From Chthoniobacteraceae bacterium (GTDB lineage: Bacteria > Verrucomicrobiota > Verrucomicrobiia > Chthoniobacterales > Chthoniobacteraceae): 39,501 nucleotides of DNA. The stretch lies in assembly GCA_028714515.1 (NCBI GenBank), contig JAQTMF010000005.1, positions 1-39,501 of the forward strand. The letters run 5' to 3'. The notes under the pieces are model-generated. The model did not search any database. It saw only the letters and a list, made by a program, of their open reading frames with translations, and was not told the DNA's origin. The translations under genes were made by a program, and so were the position numbers. Shown here piece after piece: positions 1-8,364 of this stretch; position 1 is the stretch's first letter; the number at the start of each line of letters is the position of its first letter.

Positions 1-1
1 C

Positions 2-1957
2 ACCAAGGAGGGGCACTTTGCGTTTAGCAACCGCCCCGGCGTGGCCGCCAAGTTCTGGGGCGTCAACCTCACCTTCGGGGCCAATTACCTGGACAGAGAA
101 CAGGCCGATCAGTTGGCCGATCAACTGCTTCGCTCCGGCTACAACACCGTCCGCCTGCACCATTACGACGAGGCTTTGGTGCAGAACGGCGCGCATTCGT
201 ATGACTTGAACCCGGAGCCGCTGGACAAGCTCGATTATCTTTTCTCCGCCTTCAAAAAACGCGGCCTCTACGTCAACATTGATCTCTACACCATCCGGAA
301 ATTCACCAAAGAGGAAGTGCCCGAGCTGGGCGGCGAGGCGACGGGACATATCAAGGAACTCTTCCCCGTATCGGCCGCCGCGTTCGAGTCTTGGAAGCAG
401 TTTGCCAGGAACCTGCTCACGCACCGCAACCCGTACACGGGCATGACGTGGGGCGAGGATCCCGCGTTGATCGGCATCTGCCCCGTGAACGAAGACCCGC
501 TCTTCATGACGCTGGAAGCCGCGCCCGCCGCCATCCAGAAGATCTATCGCGAGAAATTCCAGCAATGGGTCTCCGCGAACGCTCTCTCTTTCTCCAGCGA
601 CGGCGAAAAGAACGCGCTCTACAACCGCTTCCTGGCGGAAACCCAGGCGCGCTCCGATGCCCGTATGGCGCAATTCCTGCGTTCGATCGGCGTGCAAACG
701 CTCCTCACGGGCGTCAACTGCGGCACCCACGAGGCCCTCACCTTTGTGCGCGAGCGGTATGACTATGTAGACAATCATACCTATATGGATCATCCCAAAT
801 TCCTGGAGAAGAGCTGGAGTCTCCCCACCCAGTTCGCGCAGCCCAACACCATCGAGTTCGCCGCCCAGGTGATGCGGGAGATCATGCCCTGCCGCGTTTA
901 CGGCAAGCCTTTCGCCGTGACGGAAATCCACTTCTGCTGGCCCAACGCCTACCGGTCTTCCTCGGGTATCGTGAGCGCGGCGTATGCGGGACTCCAGGAT
1001 TGGGATGCGGTTTACAACTTTGACTACGCGGGCACCACCAAGGGCGTGACCGCGCTCAGGGAGGGCCATATCTTCCACCTCGTCAACGATCCGGTGAGCT
1101 TGTTGGCCGACCGGGCCGCATCGGTTCTCTTCCTGCGCGGCGACATTCAGCCCGCCAAGGGGGCCGTCTGCTTCGCGGTCAATGAAAAGACCGCGTATTC
1201 CGGCGACTGGGGCAAGCCGCATTGGTATCCCGGGCCGTTTTCTCTCCTCGGCCTTGTCACGCGCATCGGCAGTCTCACCGGTTCGGCGGATGCGGTGCTC
1301 TCTTCCGCCGCGGCCGGGCAGGCTGGCGTCGCCACGGCCGTTGGGGAAGGCGCGCAAGCGGCCAAAGGCGTCTACCCCGTTTCCCAGGATCTGCCCCAGC
1401 GCCTGGCTCAAAACGGCGTGATTCCCGCCGCAAGCGTCGAAGCCGGAGGCAACCGCTTTGTCAGCGAAACCGGCCAGATCGAGCTGATCAAAAACTCCGG
1501 CGCGATGAAAGTGACGAGCGATCGCAGCGAACTCTTCGCGCTCGGGCCGCGCCAGAGCCAGCAAGGACGGATCGTCTCCGTGGAAAACGGGGAGACGTTT
1601 GGTTCCACATATGTCCTTTCCGCCGACGGCAAACCGTTGGCCCAAAGCGAGCGCCTCCTGGTTCTCTGCCTGACCGACAGCCTCAATAGCGGCGTCCAGT
1701 TCAAAAACGAGAAAGCCACCATCCTGGAAAACAACGGCAGTCTTCCGTTCCTGGTGAAGCGCGGCTTGTCCAAAATCGCGCTGCGCCTGCCCGAGCTGCC
1801 CGGGACGACCTGGCAGGCCTGGGCGGTGGACGCCAACGGAGCCCGCCTGCACGCGGTCCCGTTGCAACGCGCCGACGGTGCGCTTCTATTGCAAGCCGGG
1901 CCCACGGCGGAAAACGGCGGCGCTCTCGCCTACGAACTGAAACGCTCCTCGAAGTAG
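2..1957 (+). CDS. Clan GH-A-like glycoside hydrolase, 5' end outside window
   Basis: Probable retaining glycosidase with a TIM-barrel fold, acting on a plant or microbial glycan. The frame is open back to base 2 (TKEGHFAFSNRPGV...), so the GTG at 41 in the ORF track is internal and the true start lies upstream of the window. The N-terminal part reads KFWGVNLTFGANYLD followed by NTVRLHHYDE, the usual beginning of GH5-like barrels that first describe an anomalous 'WGVN' strand. Two candidate catalytic acids are visible: the Glu of CPVNEDPLF (codon at 491), the acid/base position after strand 4, and the Glu of AVTEIHFCW (codon at 923), the nucleophile position at strand 7. A C-terminal region of about 250 residues is probably beta-sandwich. 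Signal peptide not visible because of truncation. The family number (GH5-like or another clan A family) is not certain; the clan-level call is firm. Confidence 0.75.
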   Translation, partial: TKEGHFAFSNRPGVAAKFWGVNLTFGANYLDREQADQLADQLLRSGYNTVRLHHYDEALVQNGAHSYDLNPEPLDKLDYLFSAFKKRGLYVNIDLYTIRKFTKEEVPELGGEATGHIKELFPVSAAAFESWKQFARNLLTHRNPYTGMTWGEDPALIGICPVNEDPLFMTLEAAPAAIQKIYREKFQQWVSANALSFSSDGEKNALYNRFLAETQARSDARMAQFLRSIGVQTLLTGVNCGTHEALTFVRERYDYVDNHTYMDHPKFLEKSWSLPTQFAQPNTIEFAAQVMREIMPCRVYGKPFAVTEIHFCWPNAYRSSSGIVSAAYAGLQDWDAVYNFDYAGTTKGVTALREGHIFHLVNDPVSLLADRAASVLFLRGDIQPAKGAVCFAVNEKTAYSGDWGKPHWYPGPFSLLGLVTRIGSLTGSADAVLSSAAAGQAGVATAVGEGAQAAKGVYPVSQDLPQRLAQNGVIPAASVEAGGNRFVSETGQIELIKNSGAMKVTSDRSELFALGPRQSQQGRIVSVENGETFGSTYVLSADGKPLAQSERLLVLCLTDSLNSGVQFKNEKATILENNGSLPFLVKRGLSKIALRLPELPGTTWQAWAVDANGARLHAVPLQRADGALLLQAGPTAENGGALAYELKRSSK

Positions 1958-1977
1958 AGCCGCCGGGCTCTTTTCTT
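1956..1977 (+). terminator. Intrinsic terminator overlapping the stop codon
   Basis: AGAGCC-GCCG-GGCTCT forms a 6-bp stem with a tetraloop, followed directly by TTTCTT. The stem begins inside the TAG stop of the upstream glycosidase gene, which would end that transcript before the PEP-CTERM gene. Confidence 0.7.
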
Positions 1978-2037
1978 GCTCTCTTTTCCCCCATGGCAAG
2001 CCCCCTCCCTTTCAGCCTTCCTCGCGAGCGGAAACGG

Positions 2038-2059
2038 GGCGTGCAACTTATTGCACGCC
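2038..2059. promoter_or_regulatory. Perfect 9-bp inverted repeat, possible operator
   Basis: GGCGTGCAA-CTTA-TTGCACGCC is a perfect palindrome with a 4-base centre, about 110 bases upstream of the PEP-CTERM gene start. No T-run follows, so an operator is more likely than a terminator. It differs from the TTATTTGTATAA element found elsewhere in the window, so a different regulator would be involved. Function is inferred from symmetry and position only. Confidence 0.4.
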
Positions 2060-2167
2060 ACTGCTCTTGCCCACCCTGCCGATTCTCGCGTAAACACCTT
2101 CTATCTTCGCATTGGAACTAACCCAACTAACCACCCCAGAACCGTTCTTTACCCCCCATTTCCCCGT

Positions 2168-4894
2168 ATGATGACTAACCCCCCATTGGAAACCGTGGCT
2201 TGTTCTTCCACCCAATCTTCGATCCGCATATCCAGACCTGGCGGAGCATTTTTCACGGCGGCATTGACGCTGTTGGCGGCCGCCGGTTCGCACGCGGCGA
2301 CCCTCACATGGGACTCCGATGGGAATTCCTCCAATGGAGTCACCAACATAGCCGCGGCCACATGGGATGCCTCCACGGCGAAATGGTATAGCAACAATTC
2401 GGTTGCGGATGCGGTCTGGAATAACAGCAATGGCGATATCGCGGCTTTTCCGTTTGGAAACTATCAGACGATCACGCTCGCCTCGAACTTTACGGTGGGC
2501 GGACTTCTATTCAATGGGTCCAACACCGGCAGACTGACGCTCACCGGGGGGACGCTGACGTTCGTGGGCGCGGCGAGTATTACCGGGACCACTGGCGCTA
2601 CCATCAGCTCGGTCATAACGGGAACCAGTGGTCTCACCGTCAATGTGACCAACGGAAGCGCCATTACACTTAGCGGGGCCAATACCTACGCGGGCGCAAC
2701 CAACGTCCAGGCAGGGATCGTTCAATTGGGGACCAGTGCATCCCCGATTAGCACTACCTTGGTGCTTGGAGCCGCTGGAAGCGGCAACACCGCCACCGTC
2801 CAGACGAGAAACAACCAGGTCGCCGGGATTTCCTCTTTGGGGACCAACGCTGCAAGTAACATCATCCAAGTTTACAGCAACAACAGCGGCGTTCTGGTCA
2901 TCAACCCTGATGGCGCAACCGCCCCCGCGGATTCGTCTTTTAGCGGTATTCTCCAAGACAACGGCGCCTACAAGCTCTCGTTAACCAAAGCGGGGAGCCA
3001 CACCTTGACGCTCTCCGGCGTGAACACATATACCGGCGCGACGACGGTTTCGGGCGGCGCTTTGGTCCTGGCCGCGAATACCGGAAGTCTGGTAAGCGGC
3101 AGCCTCACCTTCTCCGGTGCGGGCGGCACCTTTAACTATGACAATACCGGCTCCTCTGGGACCAAGAGCCAGGGCATGAGCACGCTGGCTTTCATTGGCG
3201 GCGATGGGACCGTTCAGTCCACCCTGGGGAGCGCCAGCAGCGCGACTCTGACCTTCGCTTCGCTTGGGGCGCGCGCCAATGGGGCGACGGGCAACTTTGT
3301 CACCTCCGGTGGTGACAACGGCACCACTAACAAGATCGCCATTACCGGCCAGGCCACCGGATTCATCAATCAAGGCACCTTCTTTAACGGCGGCAACTAC
3401 GCCTACTACGACAGCAACGGTTTTGTGCGGGGAATCAACTATGGGGTGGATGCCAACTCCGTTACCACGGCGGGGACCACGAGCATTTCGGGCTCCAATG
3501 TCCAGATCACGGGGAACGTCACGGCCCAGGTGTCAGGAACCATCGGCACCCTCAACATGGTCGGGACGAGCAGCATCAATCAAGCCGCTTCGGCGAGCCT
3601 CGGTGTTTCCGGCATCTTGAAATCGGGAGGCGGGAGCGCCTCGATCAACGGCAGTTGGACTTATATGACCGGCGTGGGTGACTTGGTGATCCGCACGGAT
3701 ACGGCCGACGACACGCTGACCATCGGCAGCGCCATCGGCGGCGGCACGCTTACCAAGAGCGGATCTGGCACGCTTATTCTGCTCAACACCGGCAACGGCT
3801 ATAATGGGGCGACCACGATTGATGGCGGTATTTTGAGCGTGCGGGCTCTTGGAAACGCCAACAGCGGCGGCGGGCTCGGCTGGATATCCGGGGTGGCTGC
3901 CAACCTGGTGATCAACGGCGGCACGCTGCAATATTCCGGCTCCACCGTCGCCACGACCGACCGCCTCTTCACCATTGGCGGCACGGGCGCGACACTGGAT
4001 GCTTCCGGGAGCGTGGCCGCTACGTTCACCAACACCGGCGCGGTGGCCTTCGGCGGCAGCGACACCTCGCCCACATTGACACTGACGGGAACCAACACCG
4101 GCAACAACACCCTCGCCGAATCGATTGGCAACAATGGGCGCGGCAGCACCCGGCTGACCAAGGCTGGTGTCGGCACCTGGGTGGTGAGCGGGATAAGCAG
4201 CTATTCCGGCGCAACCACCGTGAGCGGCGGCAAGTTGGTCGTGAGCGGGTCGCTGACCGGGACGACCGCCGTTTCCGTTGCCGCGGGTGCGGAGTTGAAG
4301 GTCAACGGCCTTATTAACGCGGCTTCGAGCACCGACCTCAAGGGCACTTTGAGCGGATCGGGCACCACCGGCGCGGTCACGGTGCGCACTGGCGGTATGC
4401 TGGCGGCTGGCGACGGGATCGGCGTTTTGACCGCCGGGGCCGTGCAATTGCTCGGGGGTTCCTATGAACTCCAACTGGGCAGCGACGGCACGGGAACGGC
4501 CGGGACGAACTGGGATAAACTGGCCGCGGGCAGCCTGGATCTCTCCAGCCTGAGTTCCAGCTCCCCCTTCGTGCTGAAACTGGAAACATTGAACGCCGGG
4601 CTGCTGGGTTCCCTGGCCACATTCGACGCCTCGGCGGACCATACCTGGGATTCGGTCATCACCTTTAGCGGCATCGTTGGCACGTTTGACGCCAATCTCT
4701 TTTCCATCGATACAACCGGCTTTGGGAACACCCTCAACGGAGGCACCTTCAGCGTCGGAATGACCGGGAATGCGCTGGATCTCGAATTCACGGCGGCGGC
4801 AGTCCCCGAGCCGGGCACCGTCCTGTCGTTCTTGACCGGACTCGGGTTGCTGCTGGGCGTCCAAACGCTGCGCAGGCGCCGGGGGCAGGCCTGA
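2168..4894 (+). CDS. PEP-CTERM protein with autotransporter-associated beta-strand repeats
   Basis: Large secreted surface protein of 908 residues. The ATG at 2168 is preferred over the track's TTG at 1976, because it places a signal peptide (hydrophobic FFTAALTLLAAAGSHAA) near the N-terminus; an adjacent ATG at 2171 is possible. Several copies of the autotransporter-associated beta-strand repeat are readable, for example GANTYAGATNVQAGIVQLG, GVNTYTGATTVSGGALVL, GYNGATTIDGGILSV and SYSGATTVSGGKLVV, giving a long right-handed beta-helix rich in Gly, Ser and Thr. The C-terminus is a PEP-CTERM sorting signal: VPEP, a hydrophobic stretch LSFLTGLGLLLGV, then RRRR. There is no outer-membrane barrel, so this is not a classical autotransporter. 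PEP-CTERM signals are known to be handled by exosortase; the role here (surface adhesion, matrix or substrate capture) is inference. A paralogue lies at 16107-18716. Confidence 0.85.
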   Translation: MMTNPPLETVACSSTQSSIRISRPGGAFFTAALTLLAAAGSHAATLTWDSDGNSSNGVTNIAAATWDASTAKWYSNNSVADAVWNNSNGDIAAFPFGNYQTITLASNFTVGGLLFNGSNTGRLTLTGGTLTFVGAASITGTTGATISSVITGTSGLTVNVTNGSAITLSGANTYAGATNVQAGIVQLGTSASPISTTLVLGAAGSGNTATVQTRNNQVAGISSLGTNAASNIIQVYSNNSGVLVINPDGATAPADSSFSGILQDNGAYKLSLTKAGSHTLTLSGVNTYTGATTVSGGALVLAANTGSLVSGSLTFSGAGGTFNYDNTGSSGTKSQGMSTLAFIGGDGTVQSTLGSASSATLTFASLGARANGATGNFVTSGGDNGTTNKIAITGQATGFINQGTFFNGGNYAYYDSNGFVRGINYGVDANSVTTAGTTSISGSNVQITGNVTAQVSGTIGTLNMVGTSSINQAASASLGVSGILKSGGGSASINGSWTYMTGVGDLVIRTDTADDTLTIGSAIGGGTLTKSGSGTLILLNTGNGYNGATTIDGGILSVRALGNANSGGGLGWISGVAANLVINGGTLQYSGSTVATTDRLFTIGGTGATLDASGSVAATFTNTGAVAFGGSDTSPTLTLTGTNTGNNTLAESIGNNGRGSTRLTKAGVGTWVVSGISSYSGATTVSGGKLVVSGSLTGTTAVSVAAGAELKVNGLINAASSTDLKGTLSGSGTTGAVTVRTGGMLAAGDGIGVLTAGAVQLLGGSYELQLGSDGTGTAGTNWDKLAAGSLDLSSLSSSSPFVLKLETLNAGLLGSLATFDASADHTWDSVITFSGIVGTFDANLFSIDTTGFGNTLNGGTFSVGMTGNALDLEFTAAAVPEPGTVLSFLTGLGLLLGVQTLRRRRGQA

Positions 4895-4959
4895 TTTCTC
4901 CAAGGCGCGGCGGCCGGAATGCCACGCCTTTCCGTGTTCTCTCCATCCTGGTAAATGGG

Positions 4960-4990
4960 CAGCCCGGTGAGCAATCGCCGGGCTGTTTTC
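4960..4990 (+). terminator. Intrinsic terminator after PEP-CTERM gene
   Basis: CAGCCCGG and CCGGGCTG form a perfect 8-bp stem around a 10-base loop and are followed by TTTTCT. It separates the PEP-CTERM gene from the MFS gene. Confidence 0.8.
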
Positions 4991-5099
4991 TCCGCGCGGG
5001 GCATCCGCCCAGACGAACGGGCGCTTCCCTCGTGGACGGGGGAGATTACCGGCGCTGTTTTCCCCTCGAACCTCGCGCCGTTCCCTTTCCCCACAAGCT

Positions 5100-6038
5100 A
5101 TGATCATCACCTGCAAAAAGGAGGTGCCTTTCCGCTGGATCGCCTTCGCCATTCTCCCGTGGGCATCGTTCAGCTTTAACTACGGCGTCGTGGGCGTTGC
5201 CTTCCTGTTTTCGCTGAAGAAGTTTATCGAAAACCCGGCCGGGTTGACCTTTATCCTCAGCCTCCCCAGCTTTATCTCGCTTGTCCTGGGGCCCGTTACC
5301 AGCTTTCTCTCCGACCGCATCTGGACGCGTTTCGGGCGGCGCAAGCCCTTTATCATCACCTCGCTGACCGGCATCGCCTCCTGCATGATGCTGATGCCGC
5401 TGATGCCCAATTTCTGGACCTTGCTGGCGGTCTTCCTGCTCTTGAACGTCTTCACCGACTTGAACGCTCCCATGGAGCCGCTCAAACAGGAAATCATCCC
5501 GCCGCATGAGCGCGGGCGCGCGACGGGAGCCATGTCGTGGTGCAATAACCTGGCCACGATGACGTTTTACTTTATCGCGCTCGGCCGGTTTGACGACGTC
5601 CGCTACATGGCGGGCATGCCCATTTTCGGGGAAACGGTGATCTACTGGTCCGCCGGGCTGCTGCTGGCGGTGATGGTCGCGCTCATCATGCTCGGCATCA
5701 AAGAGATTGATCAGAAAAGCGCGCTGGTGGGGCAGCGGTTGTCGCTCGGGAACTTTTTCGGCGGGTTGCTGGACCGCGAGCTCTGGCCCGTTTACCTGCT
5801 TGTCGTCGGGTCGGCCTGCCTCAATTTTTACGCGGGGCTCGGGCCGCTGAGCAACCTGCTTTACACCGACCAGTGGGGCTATACCAAGCAGGACATGGGC
5901 ATCAATGTCGCCATCGGCGGCGTCATCAACCTGTTTATCATCGGGTTCCTGACGGTCATCGCCGACCGGCTTAACCGCATGCGCGCCTACCAGACGTTGA
6001 TCTGCCTCTCGCTGGCGGGCAACGCGATGTATTACTAG
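5100..6038 (+). CDS. MFS transporter, N-terminal part, interrupted by in-frame TAG
   Basis: First 312 residues of a major facilitator sugar transporter. It has transmembrane segments from residue 10 onward and the MFS loop-2/3 signature LSDRIWTRFGRRKPF, close to the GPH-like sugar carriers. The frame hits TAG at 6036-6038 (MYY-stop-YINFVLP) in the middle of a transmembrane region. It continues without any frame change into the next ORF, so the two are halves of one gene of about 843 codons. A nonsense mutation, a base-calling error or readthrough could explain this. The ATG at 5100 has no clear Shine-Dalgarno site. A perfect AAAAAGGAGG lies just inside the coding region at about 5115-5124, but no start codon follows at a useful distance. 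An adjacent downstream gene overlaps the C-terminal half, which suggests the whole was one operon. Confidence 0.75.
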   Translation: MIITCKKEVPFRWIAFAILPWASFSFNYGVVGVAFLFSLKKFIENPAGLTFILSLPSFISLVLGPVTSFLSDRIWTRFGRRKPFIITSLTGIASCMMLMPLMPNFWTLLAVFLLLNVFTDLNAPMEPLKQEIIPPHERGRATGAMSWCNNLATMTFYFIALGRFDDVRYMAGMPIFGETVIYWSAGLLLAVMVALIMLGIKEIDQKSALVGQRLSLGNFFGGLLDRELWPVYLLVVGSACLNFYAGLGPLSNLLYTDQWGYTKQDMGINVAIGGVINLFIIGFLTVIADRLNRMRAYQTLICLSLAGNAMYY

Positions 6039-6074
6039 TACATCAACTTCGTCCTTCCCGATAAACGGCCCACT

Positions 6075-7631
6075 TTGATCGAGATGGTGGTGTTTGGAGA
6101 AAGCCTCTCGATCATCAGCTTCCTGACGACCATGGTTTATATCCCGATGGTCTACGACTACGTCCGGCGCAACAAGATGGGCACCTACAACGCGGGCGCG
6201 CAGATGGTCACGAAGCTGACCACCCTCATCACGCTCAACGGCGTGGGGCTTTTCGTCTGGGGCTATGCGGCGCTCTTCCAGCCCCCGGCGGGGGAGATGA
6301 CGCGCGTTGTGCTGCGGAGCGAGCAGATCGCGAAAGCCGAAGTGGTCAGCGCGTTGCGCTCCGCCGCCTGGACCGCTCCCCAGGGCGGCGCGCCGGGCAA
6401 CCCGGCCGACGTGGCTGCCAACGCCTGGCAGGCCACCGGCGTCGTGGCCGACACCGGCCGTTGCTGGGAAGTGCATTTCCGCAACCCGAACAGCAAGGAC
6501 TTGGCCGCCGAAAAGGAAAATCTCCAAAAGGAAAACTCGCCGCTGATCGCCGAGGAAAAATCGCTTCGCGACAAAGCCGCCGCGCTCCAACGCGGCAACC
6601 AGCCCGATGCCGCCCTCCGCGAGGAGGAGGCTGCGGGCAAAAAGAAAGCGCGGATCGATCAAATCACCGGCCGGATCGCCGAGATCGACGCCACCCTCAA
6701 GACCCGCGCGGAGAGCTTCCAGGGGCAGGTCGCCCGGGTTCTGGGAAACCGCCTGCTCACGGACGGCGAACAAGTGCTCGGCGCATCCTTGAAGCAAGCG
6801 CTCCTGGTTTCCTTGCCCGCCGTCCAGCGCCCGGACCCCTCCGTGCTGGAAAAGATGCTCGATGCGCTGCGCCGCGAGCGCCCGGGGATGATCGATCTGC
6901 GGCCGCTCAAACGCGAAACGGGCTACGGCGTCACGGCAAGCGTCCTTCTGGAACCGGGAGCCGACGAAACGGGCGTTGCGCGCGACCTGCAAAACGCCGT
7001 CGAACGGGCGGCGGCCAGCCGTGCGCCCCGCCTCTTCGCTCCGGGAACCGCGCCGCTGGGCTGCACCCGCGAACCGGCCGTCACGCTGAACCTGATGACC
7101 ATCGAGGAACCCATCGAGACCTACGTTTCTCCCGTCACCCGCGTGGTGAACGGCGTGCTCGGCCTCTTCGACCGCGCCCCCAGCCCCGCCCGCCGGCTCG
7201 CCGCCACCGCGCGCAACCTGCGGTCGCTTACCGAGACCAACCACGTCCGGGCCGACCGCGGCGCCGCGTCCAAAACCATTGTCCTCACCGCCGTGCTGCC
7301 GGAGACGGCGAGCAAAGCCTCCATTCTGGACGATCCGGTCGGCCGAAAATTGCGCGCCCTCCTGCGCGGCAGCCCGGCGGCCCATGAAGCGCTGCCGCGC
7401 GTGCGGGCGTTTTACGACCGGGCGGAAAAAGCGGCGGCAACCCAGCGGCTCACCATCGCGCGTCCGCTGCTCACTTCCGCCTACGCGCCGATGAAATACG
7501 ACTATATGAGCGGATATCTCTGGATGTTCTTTATGGGACTCATCGGCATCACCATCACCATCGTCTTCAACCGCTTTGAGGCCAAGGGCCTCATCCACAA
7601 GCGCGGCGTCGAGGAGGCGCAGGCATCATGA
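6075..7631 (+). CDS. MFS transporter, C-terminal part with large extra-membrane insertion
   Basis: Continuation, in the same frame, of the transporter at 5100-6038. The track start is a TTG and an ATG lies at 6084, but both are probably internal to a longer gene. It begins with MFS helices (ISFLTTMVYIPMVYDYV, then LNGVGLFVWGYAALF). These are followed by roughly 390 residues of non-membrane sequence: a charged coiled-coil stretch (DLAAEKENLQKENSPLIAEE onward) and alpha/beta-like segments. The protein ends with a single helix, YLWMFFMGLIGITITIVF, and a short tail. Most MFS proteins have only a short loop here, so this is a marked enlargement, probably extracytoplasmic. The stop overlaps the next start by four bases (ATGA), indicating translational coupling. 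If the upstream TAG is real and not read through, this half is unlikely to work alone. Confidence 0.7.
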   Translation: MIEMVVFGESLSIISFLTTMVYIPMVYDYVRRNKMGTYNAGAQMVTKLTTLITLNGVGLFVWGYAALFQPPAGEMTRVVLRSEQIAKAEVVSALRSAAWTAPQGGAPGNPADVAANAWQATGVVADTGRCWEVHFRNPNSKDLAAEKENLQKENSPLIAEEKSLRDKAAALQRGNQPDAALREEEAAGKKKARIDQITGRIAEIDATLKTRAESFQGQVARVLGNRLLTDGEQVLGASLKQALLVSLPAVQRPDPSVLEKMLDALRRERPGMIDLRPLKRETGYGVTASVLLEPGADETGVARDLQNAVERAAASRAPRLFAPGTAPLGCTREPAVTLNLMTIEEPIETYVSPVTRVVNGVLGLFDRAPSPARRLAATARNLRSLTETNHVRADRGAASKTIVLTAVLPETASKASILDDPVGRKLRALLRGSPAAHEALPRVRAFYDRAEKAAATQRLTIARPLLTSAYAPMKYDYMSGYLWMFFMGLIGITITIVFNRFEAKGLIHKRGVEEAQAS

Positions 7632-8221
7632 ACACTCCCAGCGTCACGCTCCCCTCTTCCGGCATCTACGTTCCCGGCCACGCCAAGCGCAAGCTCGCGA
7701 TGGTGCTCTGCGGCGTCGTTCTTTTCAGCCTCGGCGTCTCCCAACTCTGGACGCCGGTCCGGCTGATGGTCTTTGGCAAAAAAGCGAAAGCGGAGGCCAC
7801 CCAGGTCGTCAAAACGAAGGAAGGCGTGCCCGATCTTGTCCTCACGGACGACCTCCAGATCCAGGCGAACCTGGAATCGCAGGACCGCAGCTCTATCTTC
7901 TGGAATGACTTTCGCTTCCACCTGGACGACGGCCGCGCCGTGGATATCCGCGCCACCGTCGGCAGCCAGCTCAAGCCGCTCTTTCCCTTGATCGACGCCG
8001 ACGGCCTGCCGACGACCGAACCGATCTGTTACGACCCCGCCGACCCGAAGATCGTGGCCTTTCCGCTCCTCATCAGCACATGGTTCGCGCCGGGGGTGAT
8101 GGCGATCATCGGGCTCGCCTGCGCGTTGATCGGCGCCGTCCTGCGTTACTGGGCGAACAAGCCGATTGAACTGCCGCATCTCCCGCCTGTCTCCGCGGCT
8201 CCCACTGGGAACACGCGATAG
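7628..8221 (+). CDS. Two-helix membrane protein, DUF3592-like architecture
   Basis: 197-residue membrane protein with one N-terminal helix (MVLCGVVLFSLGVSQLW), a globular domain of about 110 residues, and a second helix (GVMAIIGLACALIGAVL) near the C-terminus. The helix-domain-helix plan, with the FWNDFRFHLDDGRAVDIRA segment between, resembles DUF3592 proteins, but I do not claim a firm family match. The start overlaps the stop of the MFS gene by four bases, so the two are translated together and may form a complex; the big insertion in the MFS partner could be its contact site. Function unknown. Confidence 0.7.
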   Translation: MNTPSVTLPSSGIYVPGHAKRKLAMVLCGVVLFSLGVSQLWTPVRLMVFGKKAKAEATQVVKTKEGVPDLVLTDDLQIQANLESQDRSSIFWNDFRFHLDDGRAVDIRATVGSQLKPLFPLIDADGLPTTEPICYDPADPKIVAFPLLISTWFAPGVMAIIGLACALIGAVLRYWANKPIELPHLPPVSAAPTGNTR

Positions 8222-8244
8222 AAGCTGTGCACGAATTCACTAAA

Positions 8245-8324
8245 AGGAATGAGGAAACCAGGAAACCAGCAAGAAGAGAAGTTGTCGGGGAATCAAAACT
8301 CTGTTTCCTGGCTTCCTCATTCCT
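8245..8324. terminator. Long imperfect hairpin between convergent genes
   Basis: AGGAATGAGGAAACCAGGAAA (8245-8265) pairs with TTTCCTGGCTTCCTCATTCCT (8304-8324) at 20 of 21 positions around a 38-base loop. It lies between the convergent membrane-protein gene and GH3 gene and probably ends both transcripts. The strongly purine/pyrimidine-biased arms are unusual for a simple terminator and could also be a dispersed repeat unit. Confidence 0.6.
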
Positions 8325-8364
8325 CCCTTTCTTTTCCTCATCGTCTTGAATGCGTGAACGCGGC

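Noticed and set aside
2640-4250. Internal DNA repeats in the PEP-CTERM gene as a CRISPR or mobile array
   Set aside because: The repetition is at protein level (degenerate beta-strand repeats), with no uniform direct repeats or spacers.
5115-5124. AAAAAGGAGG as a ribosome binding site for a later MFS start
   Set aside because: No ATG, GTG or TTG follows in frame at 5-10 bases, and the first helix would be cut. Probably coding for Lys-Lys-Glu by chance.
3533-5152. 539-residue minus-strand ORF opposite the PEP-CTERM gene
   Set aside because: Low-complexity shadow of a repeat-rich gene; it also crosses the terminator and the start of the next gene.
5046-7598. 850-residue minus-strand ORF opposite the MFS gene
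   Set aside because: Composition is Arg/Gly/Asp/His-rich with no domain. It mirrors a well-supported plus-strand transporter in high-GC DNA, so it is an antisense shadow.
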